A stretch of 64,000 nt of DNA from Thermoguttaceae bacterium. Lineage in GTDB: Bacteria > Planctomycetota > Planctomycetia > Pirellulales > Thermoguttaceae. The notes below the pieces were generated by a model, which had not been told where the DNA came from, did no database searches, and worked only from the letters and a program-made list of their open reading frames with translations. Shown here piece by piece: positions 28,001 to 35,739 of this stretch (position 1 is its first letter; each line of letters starts with the position of its first letter). A program made the position numbers and the translations under genes. The stretch covers positions 32,506 to 96,505 of the forward strand of contig JANXBW010000019.1 of assembly GCA_025060325.1 (NCBI GenBank). Direction: 5' to 3'.

Positions 28001-28881
28001 CCGACTAACTCGGAGCTACCTTGCACCACCACAAACTGGCCGGCTGGATCCACGCTCAATAGAAGCTCGCCACCCTCTAATGTGCGAATGCGGTATCCTC
28101 TGTGGCCCTGGGCGGTCTTTCCCACTGGCTGGAAGCGAGGCCCGAATACGCGAAGGAGTTCGGCTTCCAGTTGTTCCGGGGTGGTTCCCGCTAGACTTAC
28201 CACCTGAAAGCCGGGCGTACCGGCCGAAGGTGCCATGCCCCCAGGAGTGACCTGCACCCCTTGGTTCGGCACGGGCGAAGCGGCGGGCTCTTGCGCGGGG
28301 GTTCCTCCCGATTCACTTGGCTTGGCGGCCACCTCCTTTTGCCAGGAGGCAAGAAACTCGGCGACTTGGGCGTGGAGCTTTTCCGTGGCAAGGACGATCA
28401 ACTGCTGGTTGCGGCGGTCCACTGCCACGCGAACCTCGTTCTGGCCAAACCGGCGTTCGATGGCCTCCCGGGCAGCCTCTAAGTTTCCGTTTGGCCGATA
28501 TTGGCGGACCACTGCCGCATCCGGCACAGCCCGCGCAGGATTGCCCGCGGATTGGGCGGTTCCGGCGTTTTGCGCTGAAGCGGCTTTAGCCGTTACACCA
28601 CTCGAAGAGGCTGTCCCCTCGCCCACAGGGGCTTCAAGCGAGGCAAACTGCACCGGCTGAGGACCATAAGGGGTTTGTGAAAGCCACGGGGGTCTTTCCT
28701 GGGGAGAGGACCAAGGTGCCGAGCCCGGACGGCCGGCCGTGTGGGCCTCTTCTGATGTGCGAGCACTCCCCCGCCAGGTCATGCCCCACACAAGCCCGAC
28801 GGCGCACACGATTCCCAAAACGGCAAAGACTAAGCGCTTCCCGGCAAGATAAGCGACCATCGCCTCAAGCTTTGCAGCCAT
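25069..28881 (-). CDS. Giant secretin, GspD/PilQ type, with expanded periplasmic ring modules
   Basis: 1,270 residues from ATG 28881 (a TTG seven codons upstream is possible). A transmembrane or signal-anchor segment (LVFAVLGIVCAVGLVWG) is at about residues 17-33. Two divergent N-domain-like units follow, then a Pro/Gln/Ala-rich linker (about 395-435), then five clear secretin_N repeats, each with the VF(R/K)L...SNSL(I/L)V pattern. The C-terminal secretin domain includes VMIQVLIAEVTLGETDEFGV, LSRPQIMTMDN, GLILTVTPRIS and VVLGGLITKSKSTATRKIP, ending TELLIILTPHI and a Pro-rich tail. It should form an outer-membrane ring for type II secretion or pseudopilus export. No GspE/F/G genes are in the window. 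The usual GspD has N0-N3, so the periplasmic part here is roughly doubled. Confidence 0.93.
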   Translation of the reverse strand: MAAKLEAMVAYLAGKRLVFAVLGIVCAVGLVWGMTWRGSARTSEEAHTAGRPGSAPWSSPQERPPWLSQTPYGPQPVQFASLEAPVGEGTASSSGVTAKAASAQNAGTAQSAGNPARAVPDAAVVRQYRPNGNLEAAREAIERRFGQNEVRVAVDRRNQQLIVLATEKLHAQVAEFLASWQKEVAAKPSESGGTPAQEPAASPVPNQGVQVTPGGMAPSAGTPGFQVVSLAGTTPEQLEAELLRVFGPRFQPVGKTAQGHRGYRIRTLEGGELLLSVDPAGQFVVVQGSSELVGKLAGVLEMLVKGDYASGPTPTAFVALQRPRQAVLQQALSTIQEMSQSAPVPRDQLASPEMGETAAVAIRGNVLRAGPGAVGPQSVESNLSGQGILLAQAAQVQPAPAEQPQPAPGQAQPAQQQPPAAAAEAPAGLIGPVQIEWLEGLDILIIRGHERDVQRVAELIQEIERLSAEIVPVIQIHQLRHVNCEPLITVLTQIYQQVYQPRLGTVLILALVKPNAILVAGRQESVQAVIDLAQQLDRPVRPETQFKVFRLRHAPADQVAQTITEFYEDRAGLGTQVRVSTDFRSNSLIVEASPRDMAEVSELIAQLDISHTEAQSEIRVFKLKNALASELATILQDAITGQAYGVRGVAVGQPAAAAQQQQERKSAVLRFVTIDEKGRQIVSSGILTDAVITADTRSNSLLVTASPDSMPLIAALIEELDQLPTAEAQIKVFTLVNGDAQNMAEMLQTIFGQQQQVAAQQVAIRTGAQPGESALIPLRFAVDVRTNSIIASGTAGDLALVEAILLRLDTTEVRARVNRVFRLKNSPANDVANALNEFLRSERQLLQVAPGLVSAFEQIEREVVIVPEPVSNSLIVSATPRFFEDVLRLVEELDARPPMVMIQVLIAEVTLGETDEFGVELGLQDSILFDRSVAGTGNLAGTNVPGFLFNTTDPLGNSNSATALANSDRIGTQGLTNFSVGRGNAELGFGGLVLSASSESVSVLIRALQDSRRLEILSRPQIMTMDNMLAQILVGQEVPTISGTQFTDLGGQINTITWREVGLILTVTPRISPDRLVVMEVDATKSEVGPEAEGIPVSVSQGQVIRAPRINTTSARTVVSAADGQTVVLGGLITKSKSTATRKIPVLADIPVVGRLFRFDSLRTNRTELLIILTPHIITNDADVERIKQIESARIDWCLRDVMELHDGSGLSSRRCQPPAPWEVPIQQPVMEMPTEAQTPPAEVIPTPAPAEPTQGPALPAPSAPKELPQ

Positions 28882-29401
28882 ATCCGTACACCGTTCTGAC
28901 AAGAAGTGCCGACAAGAAAGACAAGTGACCAGAATCTTGCCTCACTGCCCCGCACCCCCAGTCGGCAGTATTTCGAGGCACTTTCACGATCGGCTTCCGA
29001 TGCTTGAAGCTTTAAATTTCTCGGCCCGATTTGCTGCCGAGCTACCGCAGCGCTACCTCCTCCGGGGACTTCGCAGGACTAACGCCCGCGATTCTCCGGC
29101 GATCTCGATAACACTCGGAGCCGCCTAGCGTCTTGCCCCGACTGCGTGGCGAAGTGGATGGGTGCGGCCAAACTCTCCCACTGGGCAATCGCTCTCTCCA
29201 TCCAGGGAGGTTCTTCAATCCGTGCAAGGGGCCGCGTCAGCGAAAAATTTCCCCCCTCCGGCCCTGCTTATTGATACCAGTCCAAAGAAGGCCGCAGAGT
29301 CACGATCAAGGCTCGACCTGCGCTCGGCTTTTTGCCCCTCCACTTGCTGGCTGGCCCACCTCACGGGTGCGCCACGAAAGTATTAGCAGAGTATCATCGA
29401 C

Positions 29402-29417
29402 ATGCTAGCGCTAGCAT
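29402..29417. promoter_or_regulatory. 16-bp perfect palindrome
   Basis: ATGCTAGCGCTAGCAT at 29402-29417 equals its own reverse complement. It lies between two divergent genes, about 345 bases before the cytidylyltransferase-like start and about 520 bases before the secretin start. It could be a regulator site, or a chance or methylation-linked motif; no function is claimed. Confidence 0.35.
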
Positions 29418-29677
29418 TCTCCCCGCCAAATGAGCGCGCTGTTTGAACCGATCTAACCCCGATGGGACGGTTGTCGAGCATCCTTCTTTTGGATTGCTTA
29501 TGACCGGCCTTTTCTCGATTAGGGGCAGGAAAGTTGCAAGTTGCTGCCTTGCCCTTTTAGTAACCACCCAAACCGTCTCATGCAAAGCGACAGTCATAAG
29601 AGCGCAAACCGCATGCCGCCATAGTGCCCTTTGGTTTTCGCCGCTTCGGTGGTTGATCAGGAAAACCTTTCGGGCTA

Positions 29678-29707
29678 TTGACGCTTTTGCCTTCGCGCGG
29701 CTAGATT
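29678..29707 (+). promoter_or_regulatory. Promoter candidate TTGACG-N18-TAGATT
   Basis: TTGACG at 29678-29683 and TAGATT at 29702-29707 with an 18-base spacer, about 55 bases before the ATG at 29762. Five of six and four of six consensus positions match. Confidence 0.4.
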
Positions 29708-29761
29708 GGACTCGTCGAAGGCTAATGGCCGTTAGACCTCGCCCCAGACGGAGGTGAAATA

Positions 29762-30526
29762 ATGGCTTGGATGCCCAGAACCATTTGTTTTGTGGACGCT
29801 TGTTACACCACGCCTCAAGCGCGGTGTCAGGCGGCGCGAAGACTGGGCGGCAAACCTGTTCTGGAGTGGATTGTTCGCGCTGCCACAGATGCTCAACGGG
29901 TCGACGGGGTGGTCGTGATCACATCGGATGATCCGGCCAACGAATTAGTCGACAAGATCGTCCCGCCCGATGTTCCTGTCTTTCGCGCTTTTGGCACTAC
30001 CCCCCTTGAGTGTTTTGTGGCAGGGATCGAGCGGTTTTCCGCCGAGGCAGCTGTCCGGGTAGCTGGCACCTGGCCGTTTGTTGACTCTGTTCTTTTAGAT
30101 AACTTAGTTCTCAAAGCCGAACAAGTTGTTGACGCCGATTTTATCGGCTATTGCGGAAGCGACAACAATCCGGCCGCTTTAGCCCGGATTGGCCTTCTGC
30201 CGGAATGGTACCGCGGCAGTAGCTTGCGGCGAGCCGCTCGTCGACTAGGCGCAGGATTTTCCGGAAATCCCGCCGAGTTTATTTACAATTTTGAAAAGCG
30301 ATTCCGCATCCGTCATCTCCCGCTCCCGGCCGAGCTCGACGTGACGGAGCTTGATCCCCTCTGCTCGCCTCAAGATGCATGGGATATGACGGAAACCATC
30401 TTTGAAACGTTAGGCCCTGACGTCCACAACTGGCGGCGAGTGGTTCGGGTGATCATCGACTTTTGTCGACATCATCAATTGCATCGACATTCGAGCGTCA
30501 AAGCCCGTTCCCTGGAACCAGAATAA
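29762..30526 (+). CDS. Cytidylyltransferase-like (SpsF/CMP-sugar synthetase-type) protein
   Basis: 254 residues, ATG 29762 with GGAGG upstream. The pattern LGGKPVLEWIVRAATDA near residue 28, then GVVVITSDDPANELV and the AVRVAGTWPFVDSVLLD segment, follows the nucleotidyltransferase fold of CMP-KDO, NeuA and SpsF proteins. In the family the first loop is A-R-x-x-S-x-R-L-P-G-K; here it reads DACYTTPQARCQAARRLGGK, so the usual nucleotide-binding residues are not kept and catalysis is doubtful. The C-terminus (ELDVTELDPLCSPQDAWDMT) is like SpsF-type proteins used in polysaccharide or flagellar glycan synthesis. It is a single gene with its own promoter candidate; no sugar synthesis genes are adjacent. 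Confidence 0.6.
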   Translation: MAWMPRTICFVDACYTTPQARCQAARRLGGKPVLEWIVRAATDAQRVDGVVVITSDDPANELVDKIVPPDVPVFRAFGTTPLECFVAGIERFSAEAAVRVAGTWPFVDSVLLDNLVLKAEQVVDADFIGYCGSDNNPAALARIGLLPEWYRGSSLRRAARRLGAGFSGNPAEFIYNFEKRFRIRHLPLPAELDVTELDPLCSPQDAWDMTETIFETLGPDVHNWRRVVRVIIDFCRHHQLHRHSSVKARSLEPE

Positions 30527-30736
30527 GCCACCGCGGTCGCGCCACAAACCACTTGCCCCAGGAGAAGCTCGGATCTTCATAGAACGACCGTGGCTATTTT
30601 TGTGCGCCGTAGCACCCACTGAACACAACTTAGGCAGGAGGTTTTAGGAAGGCTGCCCCCAAAAGCCGCAAGGAACATCTAACCTGCCAGAATCTTTTCT
30701 GAGCGGTGGGTTTCCTGTCCCCCGGTGCTTCGTTTG

Positions 30737-31954
30737 TCAACTCCCTGCTTTTGTCAAGCGTTTACGCCACGGAAAATCCTGCTTGACAAGCCGAATCTCA
30801 ATGAACCGGGCAATCGCATCCTCCACATTCAAACCTTGCACCCCCAAAAGTCGTGTCCCTTGAAGCGACGTGTTAAGTTGACCAAAGAAAAGGTTCCGCT
30901 GGGCCGGGGGCAATGTCTCCAGTTCGGGCCGGGCTTTTTCCAGCAGTCCATGAATCCGTCGTGCATCAGCAGCCGCTTTCGACTCGCCCGTCCCCACGAG
31001 GATCATTATTGACATCCCGGAACGAATAAACGGATCGGCCAACGCCCTTTGCACATCAAGCCCACGGAAATTCCACGGGGGAGACAAAAGCACTAGGGCT
31101 TTAACGTCCTGCCCCTGCTTGACCCCGGGATATTGGGGCCAGCTCCAGTCAAGCAAAGCCCAGTTAAGTGCGACCGCTGCCCCCATTTCTGCCCCCACCA
31201 CGCACAGCTTCTCGATGTTGAGTCCCTCCGCGTCGTTTCGTTCAAGCAGGAACCTCTTCCACGCCTCCAAGTCGAATTGGACCATGGCGGCGAAATCGGC
31301 CGGGGCTAGCTTCTCGGCATCCAAGACTTCGACACTTGGTCCACGAGGTGTGGCGATTAGACGGCGACGACTCTGCCCATGGCCCCGCAGATCCGGTACC
31401 AAAATGGCGTGACCTTTGTCCTGAAGGACCGGCACGAGCGGAGCAAAATCCGCTCGGCTTCCTTTCCACATGTGAAGCAAGATGACCGGCACCGAATCCT
31501 TGCCGTTGCTCCCCGGGTAAAAAGTGCCCCTAAGTTCCATACTGCCGCCCGGCTCTTTCGTGCGGACAGTTACTTCTTCCGGCGGCGGAAGTTGTTTTTT
31601 CTTAGGCGGGGGCGCCGGCTGGGTGGGCTTTGCCGGAGGCGGCGTCGGAGCGGCTCCCGGTGGCGTCCCTGTTGGCGGGGCCGGCGCCGGGGCTCCTCCA
31701 GGCGGCATGGGCTTGGGCTGTGCTGGCTGTTGACTAACCGCCGCTGGTGCCACGGCACTCGGCGTCTGAGCGGGCGGCTTAGGCTCCTGCGCCCAGCTCC
31801 CAAGCGTAACCCAGGCCCAAACCCCAAAAAGGACTATGGCACTGACACAGAGACTTGTGCCCGCCGGAACGACCCTCTTACTCCATCCTCTGTTGCGGTT
31901 AGCGATCATGCAGGTCACTTTTCTTTCACCGGAGCGCCTAATCGTCTCAGACAT
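30737..31954 (-). CDS. Alpha/beta-hydrolase-fold protein lacking the Ser nucleophile, membrane-anchored
   Basis: 405 residues from ATG 31954 (GGGGGAAGG upstream); ATG 31909 and GTG 32026 are alternatives. An N-terminal hydrophobic segment (CVSAIVLFGVWAWVTLG) is followed by about 70 residues of Pro/Ala/Gln, then an alpha/beta-hydrolase domain: VPVILLHMWKGSRADF (oxyanion region), ILVPDLRGHGQS and the nucleophile-elbow position CVVGAEMGAAVALNWAL. The elbow is G-A-E-M-G, with Glu256 in place of Ser in G-x-S-x-G, so ordinary esterase or peptidase chemistry is unlikely. It probably sits outside the cytoplasm on a Pro-rich stalk. Two more genes (a lipoprotein and a divergent thiamine-binding protein) lie upstream without clear functional links. 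Confidence 0.8.
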   Translation of the reverse strand: MSETIRRSGERKVTCMIANRNRGWSKRVVPAGTSLCVSAIVLFGVWAWVTLGSWAQEPKPPAQTPSAVAPAAVSQQPAQPKPMPPGGAPAPAPPTGTPPGAAPTPPPAKPTQPAPPPKKKQLPPPEEVTVRTKEPGGSMELRGTFYPGSNGKDSVPVILLHMWKGSRADFAPLVPVLQDKGHAILVPDLRGHGQSRRRLIATPRGPSVEVLDAEKLAPADFAAMVQFDLEAWKRFLLERNDAEGLNIEKLCVVGAEMGAAVALNWALLDWSWPQYPGVKQGQDVKALVLLSPPWNFRGLDVQRALADPFIRSGMSIMILVGTGESKAAADARRIHGLLEKARPELETLPPAQRNLFFGQLNTSLQGTRLLGVQGLNVEDAIARFIEIRLVKQDFPWRKRLTKAGS

Positions 31955-32600
31955 TGGCCTTCCCCCAAACTTGGCCGACGGGCTGTAGTGCCGTCTGACA
32001 CCGGAGCCTTTCCCGACCCCGTGCACCTGGCAACATCTTAAGCAATTGACCGGGACCGCTTTCTAAGGCCAACAAGTCTCATTTCCTGCCCGGTGCACGG
32101 TAAGTTGCATTTCTTTGAAGCTAGGATGCGAAAGACCGTGGGGGTCGTCCCCTCCGTGCCAAGGCCGGGCAATTCGATCCTAATCCGGCAAGATCAGCTC
32201 GTCAACGATGAAGGGCTGGTACCACTTGACAGGGCGATCCAGAGACCGCCGAGAATTCCGCGGAAAATTGCCATTCGCAGAAACAAGGGGGGAGGGAGAA
32301 GGGAGCAGGTCGAATTCTTCCGCGGTGGGTGCGGAAAAGCAGCTCTTTGGCTGGGCCACATTAGTAGGCCACCTGCGTGACGGGAAACTGAGCGGGCTAG
32401 CGGGAAGCATCTAACCGCACGTAGTGGCCGGGTTTTAGCAGGGCACCAAGCAGGACGCCTTTCCCAGTTCCGGCATGCAGAGATCACCCAAGCCGAAGAA
32501 AAGTTCCCGCCGGGCAAGAACGCCGCATGAGCCGGGGCAGGAACATTCTCCGGAAGTCAGGACCGCGCCGAAAGCCGGCTCTTCCCCCACGGGAACGCCT
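31955..32600. other. Intergenic region, no gene
   Basis: 646 bases between the hydrolase-like gene and the stop of the lipoprotein gene, both on the minus strand. ORFs here have no protein-like features. No terminator-like hairpin with a T-run was found. Confidence 0.45.
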
Positions 32601-33275
32601 TTAGTACATGGCTGCGGCGTCAGCGGCGAAGAGTGTTCGCGGATCGTGGGGGTAGAAGTATCGCCCGATGTGATCCGCCAGTACGCGAACAAAGTCACGG
32701 CGGAAATCGGCCTCGCGAACTTCAGCCGTGGACACGACGTGATTGGGTGGGTAAAGGATTTCCGGCGGGCGCCGCTCGAAGACAACCTCGCCCGTGCTGC
32801 AGTCGAAAACGCGGATCGTGAGGTCTGCCCGACCTTGGTAGACCGTTTGCCCCTTGTACAGGCGAAAATCATTTATGTCGACAGCCACCAACAGTTCCGC
32901 CCCCAAAGCCTTGCCAATCTCGGGATATTCGTTCCACTGGTGGGTGTCCATCCACTCTTCAACTTGTTCGGCCGGGATAAGGTGAATGTCCTTCACATTG
33001 CGCTGAAGCTGGCGAGCCACTGCCCGGGCAAGGTCTTTGGCGACGCTGGGATAAGCGTAAACGGACTGCGTGGATGCCGAGCAGACGACCGCGACTTTTT
33101 TCTTACGAAGGCCATTGAACTCGGCGGGGACATTTGGCCCCTTTAGGATCCAGGCCGCTGTAGCCAGGGCACTGGTACAGCCACTGCCACCACCTAGGAG
33201 CAAGAAACTGACTGACAAAATGCCGAAAATACCAAGTGCGGAAAGCTTTCGCCGTGTTGATAAATCGCTCCGCAT
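32601..33275 (-). CDS. Lipoprotein of a planctomycete-conserved type
   Basis: 224 residues, ATG 33275. A lipoprotein signal (RRKLSALGIFGILSVSFLLL) ends in a lipobox-like GGSGC with Cys33. The mature part has alpha/beta character: KKKVAVVCSASTQSVYAYPS, DLARAVARQLQR, IPAEQVEEWMD, IGKALGAELLVAVDINDFRL, a layout (small strand, helix, strand with polar AEL-(L/V)-VAVD) resembling the periplasmic lipoproteins of the CsgG/FlgT-like or TolB-N type. I cannot place it firmly. A similar build (RVAVVPFFNHS, DVDAVVIGVVTDY) is found in the lipoprotein at 51034, so the two may be distant relatives. Probable location: a membrane, facing the periplasm. Confidence 0.65.
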   Translation of the reverse strand: MRSDLSTRRKLSALGIFGILSVSFLLLGGGSGCTSALATAAWILKGPNVPAEFNGLRKKKVAVVCSASTQSVYAYPSVAKDLARAVARQLQRNVKDIHLIPAEQVEEWMDTHQWNEYPEIGKALGAELLVAVDINDFRLYKGQTVYQGRADLTIRVFDCSTGEVVFERRPPEILYPPNHVVSTAEVREADFRRDFVRVLADHIGRYFYPHDPRTLFAADAAAMY

Positions 33276-33872
33276 TCAGTTGTTCTCCCCCGAACCCAAA
33301 AAGCACGGACAAGCCATCTCGGCTCAAATCCTCGCGGGGTGCGGTTCCCGGCCCATTGGCGGCCAGCGGTTGCAGCAACGCCGCGGGACTTGCGCCTCTT
33401 GCCGCAAAGAAAAGGTGTCTTATGACGGCGAAAGCTTACGGTCGTTTCGACCTCGGCGGCAACACAGCTTTTAAGAGAGCAAAGGGAAGACCGACGGCCG
33501 CTATAATGATATCCTTTGTTTGTCAGTATAATGATCAAGAACGCTTGCGGACCGTTGGGGTGGTGGCCAGCGGTGTCGCAGGCTTGGCTGGGGCGAAACA
33601 GGGGCTCCTTTGTCGGGTCTTAAAGAGGCCGTGCCAGGTAACCTAAGGTTTCCCACAACAAAGCGTGGATAACTGGAGAGGACTGGGGGGATTTCAAGGA
33701 AAGCTTTGAGGGGCCCTTGCGATCGCGGCCGGGATCCCTCGAAGACATACCCAGCCAATCGCGCCCGAATGCTTCAGAGGGGATTCGGAAGCTCACTACC
33801 GCCGGCGGTCGCATCGCATGTTAGTCTAGGAGGTCTGGGACCTTTTCGTAAATTGGAGCAAGGAGATAAGGA
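33276..33872. other. Divergent intergenic region, no gene
   Basis: 597 bases between the lipoprotein (-) and the thiamine-binding protein (+). No gene recognised and no clear promoter. I looked for a TPP riboswitch before the thiamine-binding gene and did not recognise its conserved CUGAGA and ACYUGA boxes. Confidence 0.4.
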
Positions 33873-34181
33873 GTGGTTGTTGCGGAGATCAGCATTTACC
33901 CCCTTGATAAAGGGGTTAGCCTTAGCCCCTATGTGGCCCGGTGTGTCCAGATCATTGATGAAAGCGGTTTAGACTATCGCTGCCACGCGATGGGCACGGT
34001 AATTGAAGGGTCGCTCGAGCAAATCCTCGACGTGGTAAAGAAATGCTTCCATGCCCTCCAAACCGACTGCGATCGGATTGAATGTTACCTCCGCCTGGAC
34101 TACCGCAAGGGTTACACCGGTCGAATTGAGGCCAAAGTGACAAGCGTCGAGGCCCGGCTTGGTCGGCCCGTCAAAAAGTAA
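33873..34181 (+). CDS. MTH1187-family thiamine-binding protein
   Basis: 102 residues with a GTG start at 33873; AGGAG at 33861-33865 is 7 bases upstream. The sequence VAEISIYPLDKGVSLSPYVA, then the helix IDESGLDYRCHAMGT, VIEGSLEQILDVVKKCFHAL and a final strand with KVTSVEARLGR, matches the small UPF0045/MTH1187 family, a ferredoxin-like fold that binds thiamine or related compounds. Family length is about 100 residues, so the gene looks complete. Nothing nearby belongs to thiamine synthesis or transport, so its role here is only the family role. Confidence 0.9.
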   Translation: MVVAEISIYPLDKGVSLSPYVARCVQIIDESGLDYRCHAMGTVIEGSLEQILDVVKKCFHALQTDCDRIECYLRLDYRKGYTGRIEAKVTSVEARLGRPVKK

Positions 34182-34458
34182 ACGCCTCAGGCTACTCCCT
34201 TTGGGAAAGCGGAGCCACCAAACCGGGCGCGTTGTGCCGCGCTAGGACGGCAAACTCCCTCCACCGGCCGGTAGCACCGCGGGGCAGTTTCACTCTGATC
34301 ACGGGACCGCCGGTCCGACCGCGCCCGTTCCTTACAAAACTTCTGCCTGGGTAGAAAAGGCTGCCGGCCAAAACGCGGGGCTTGACGACTCCGGCCTAAA
34401 CGCGGCCGGGATCCAAGTACCGGTGGGCTTTCCGCCCCCAGGATATGAATCTTTGCCA
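34182..34458. other. Convergent intergenic region
   Basis: 277 bases between the thiamine-binding gene (+) and the second Gfo/Idh gene (-). Nothing recognised. Confidence 0.4.
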
Positions 34459-35739
34459 TCAAGCCGGCTGTCCGGGACGGGCGACGACATTCTCCGGCGG
34501 GATTTCCACCGTCCCATTTTCGAAATCTTCCGCCGTCGGCTTCAGTTGCAGGTTGAATAGCTGCGGGTTCTTGTTGGGATCCGTCATGATCTCATCCCAA
34601 AACACCTGCTTGCCGGTGTAGGCGGAGATTCGTCCCATGATCGCCGTGGCGGTCGATTCGGCCAAGGCATGGAGCTGATTGACCGGCTCGCCCTTGGCCA
34701 CCAGGTAAAGCGTGTCGATCTGCTCCTGATGATGCGGACTTTTGCCACGCGGCAAGTCGGGTGGAATCGGTGAGGTTTTGGGATTCGGATAGTCACTCCC
34801 GGACGTGTGGCCTTTTTCGTACACAAAATCGTGGCCAACCCAGTTGTAGCATCCGTTGACTTGCCGACACATCGAGTGGATGTGGACACCGTCACCGTAG
34901 TCGTAGTCGATGCTAAAGAAATCGTACATATCGCCGGCATTGCGCCGTGCTCTGCCTCCGAAGCCGACGGCACTTAACGGCGGCCGACCGCAGAACCAGT
35001 TGGCAATATCGATATTGTGAACATGCTGCTCCACTAGGTGATCGCCCGAAAGGGCCACCCAGTTTTGCCAGGTGCGAACAAGATCGTCGGCCGACTTGGG
35101 CTCTATGGGCTGTGTGCGGAACATCGAGCCGATGCAATAGGAAACGCGGCCGGCGTAAAGTCGGCCGAGCGCCTTCTCAACAGCCACCGCTTGATGAGTG
35201 AGGCGGAAATTCCAGTCATGCCGCATGTCCGTGCCGGCCACCAGCACTAAGCCCTTGCGGAAGCCCTCTTCCGCTGCCGCGATTACCCGGCGACAACCCA
35301 CTGGGTCAACGGCCACAGGCTTCTCTAAAAACACATGCTTGCCCGCTTTAACAGCGGCCTCAAGAAAGAGCGGATGGAACACAGGTGCCGTGGCAATGAG
35401 CACGATCTGTACATCTGTCTCAAGCAAGGCCCGGTAGGCCTTGGGACCGCCAAAGCAGCGCTGGGGTGGCACGCCAAATCGCTTGCCGGCCCGGTCGGCC
35501 CGATCCTGGAAGTAGTCGGCCACTGCCACCACTTCCACCTGAAAATTGAGCGTCTGCGCCGCCTCCAAAGCGTCAACTACGGCCCCTTGCCCGCGACCGC
35601 CACAACCGATTAGTCCAATCTTAAATGACCGGGCCGCCACCTTCGAAACAGTCATCACCCAAGGCAGAGCGACCGTCCCGCTCAGAGCACTTGTGGACTT
35701 AAGGAACGTCCGCCGCGATAGACTCGCTTGCGTCATCAT
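34459..35739 (-). CDS. Second Tat-exported Gfo/Idh/MocA oxidoreductase
   Basis: 426 residues, ATG 35739 (ATG 35736 follows) with GGAGGAGG upstream. The N-terminus holds the twin-arginine motif SRRTFLKSTSALSG. The Rossmann motif FKIGLIGCGGRGQG is near residue 39, FLEKPVAVD near residue 135 with the catalytic Lys, and VEQHVHNIDIANWF near residue 230. It is clearly a relative of the enzyme at 3957 but not a recent copy: the two differ through much of their length. Expected role: NAD(P)-dependent sugar-type oxidoreductase working outside the cytoplasm; substrate unknown. The 132-bp repeat copy B starts 90 bases upstream of its start, inside its probable promoter region. Confidence 0.92.
   Translation of the reverse strand: MMTQASLSRRTFLKSTSALSGTVALPWVMTVSKVAARSFKIGLIGCGGRGQGAVVDALEAAQTLNFQVEVVAVADYFQDRADRAGKRFGVPPQRCFGGPKAYRALLETDVQIVLIATAPVFHPLFLEAAVKAGKHVFLEKPVAVDPVGCRRVIAAAEEGFRKGLVLVAGTDMRHDWNFRLTHQAVAVEKALGRLYAGRVSYCIGSMFRTQPIEPKSADDLVRTWQNWVALSGDHLVEQHVHNIDIANWFCGRPPLSAVGFGGRARRNAGDMYDFFSIDYDYGDGVHIHSMCRQVNGCYNWVGHDFVYEKGHTSGSDYPNPKTSPIPPDLPRGKSPHHQEQIDTLYLVAKGEPVNQLHALAESTATAIMGRISAYTGKQVFWDEIMTDPNKNPQLFNLQLKPTAEDFENGTVEIPPENVVARPGQPA

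Larger units (their letters stand above)
28882..29761. other. Divergent intergenic region
   Basis: 880 bases between the secretin (-) and the cytidylyltransferase-like gene (+). No gene recognised. It includes GACAAGAA repeats at 28898-28905 and 28911-28918, a 16-bp perfect palindrome (29402-29417), and a promoter candidate near the right end. Confidence 0.5.

Noticed and set aside
33276..33872. TPP riboswitch before the thiamine-binding protein gene
   Set aside because: The conserved CUGAGA and ACYUGA segments were not found.
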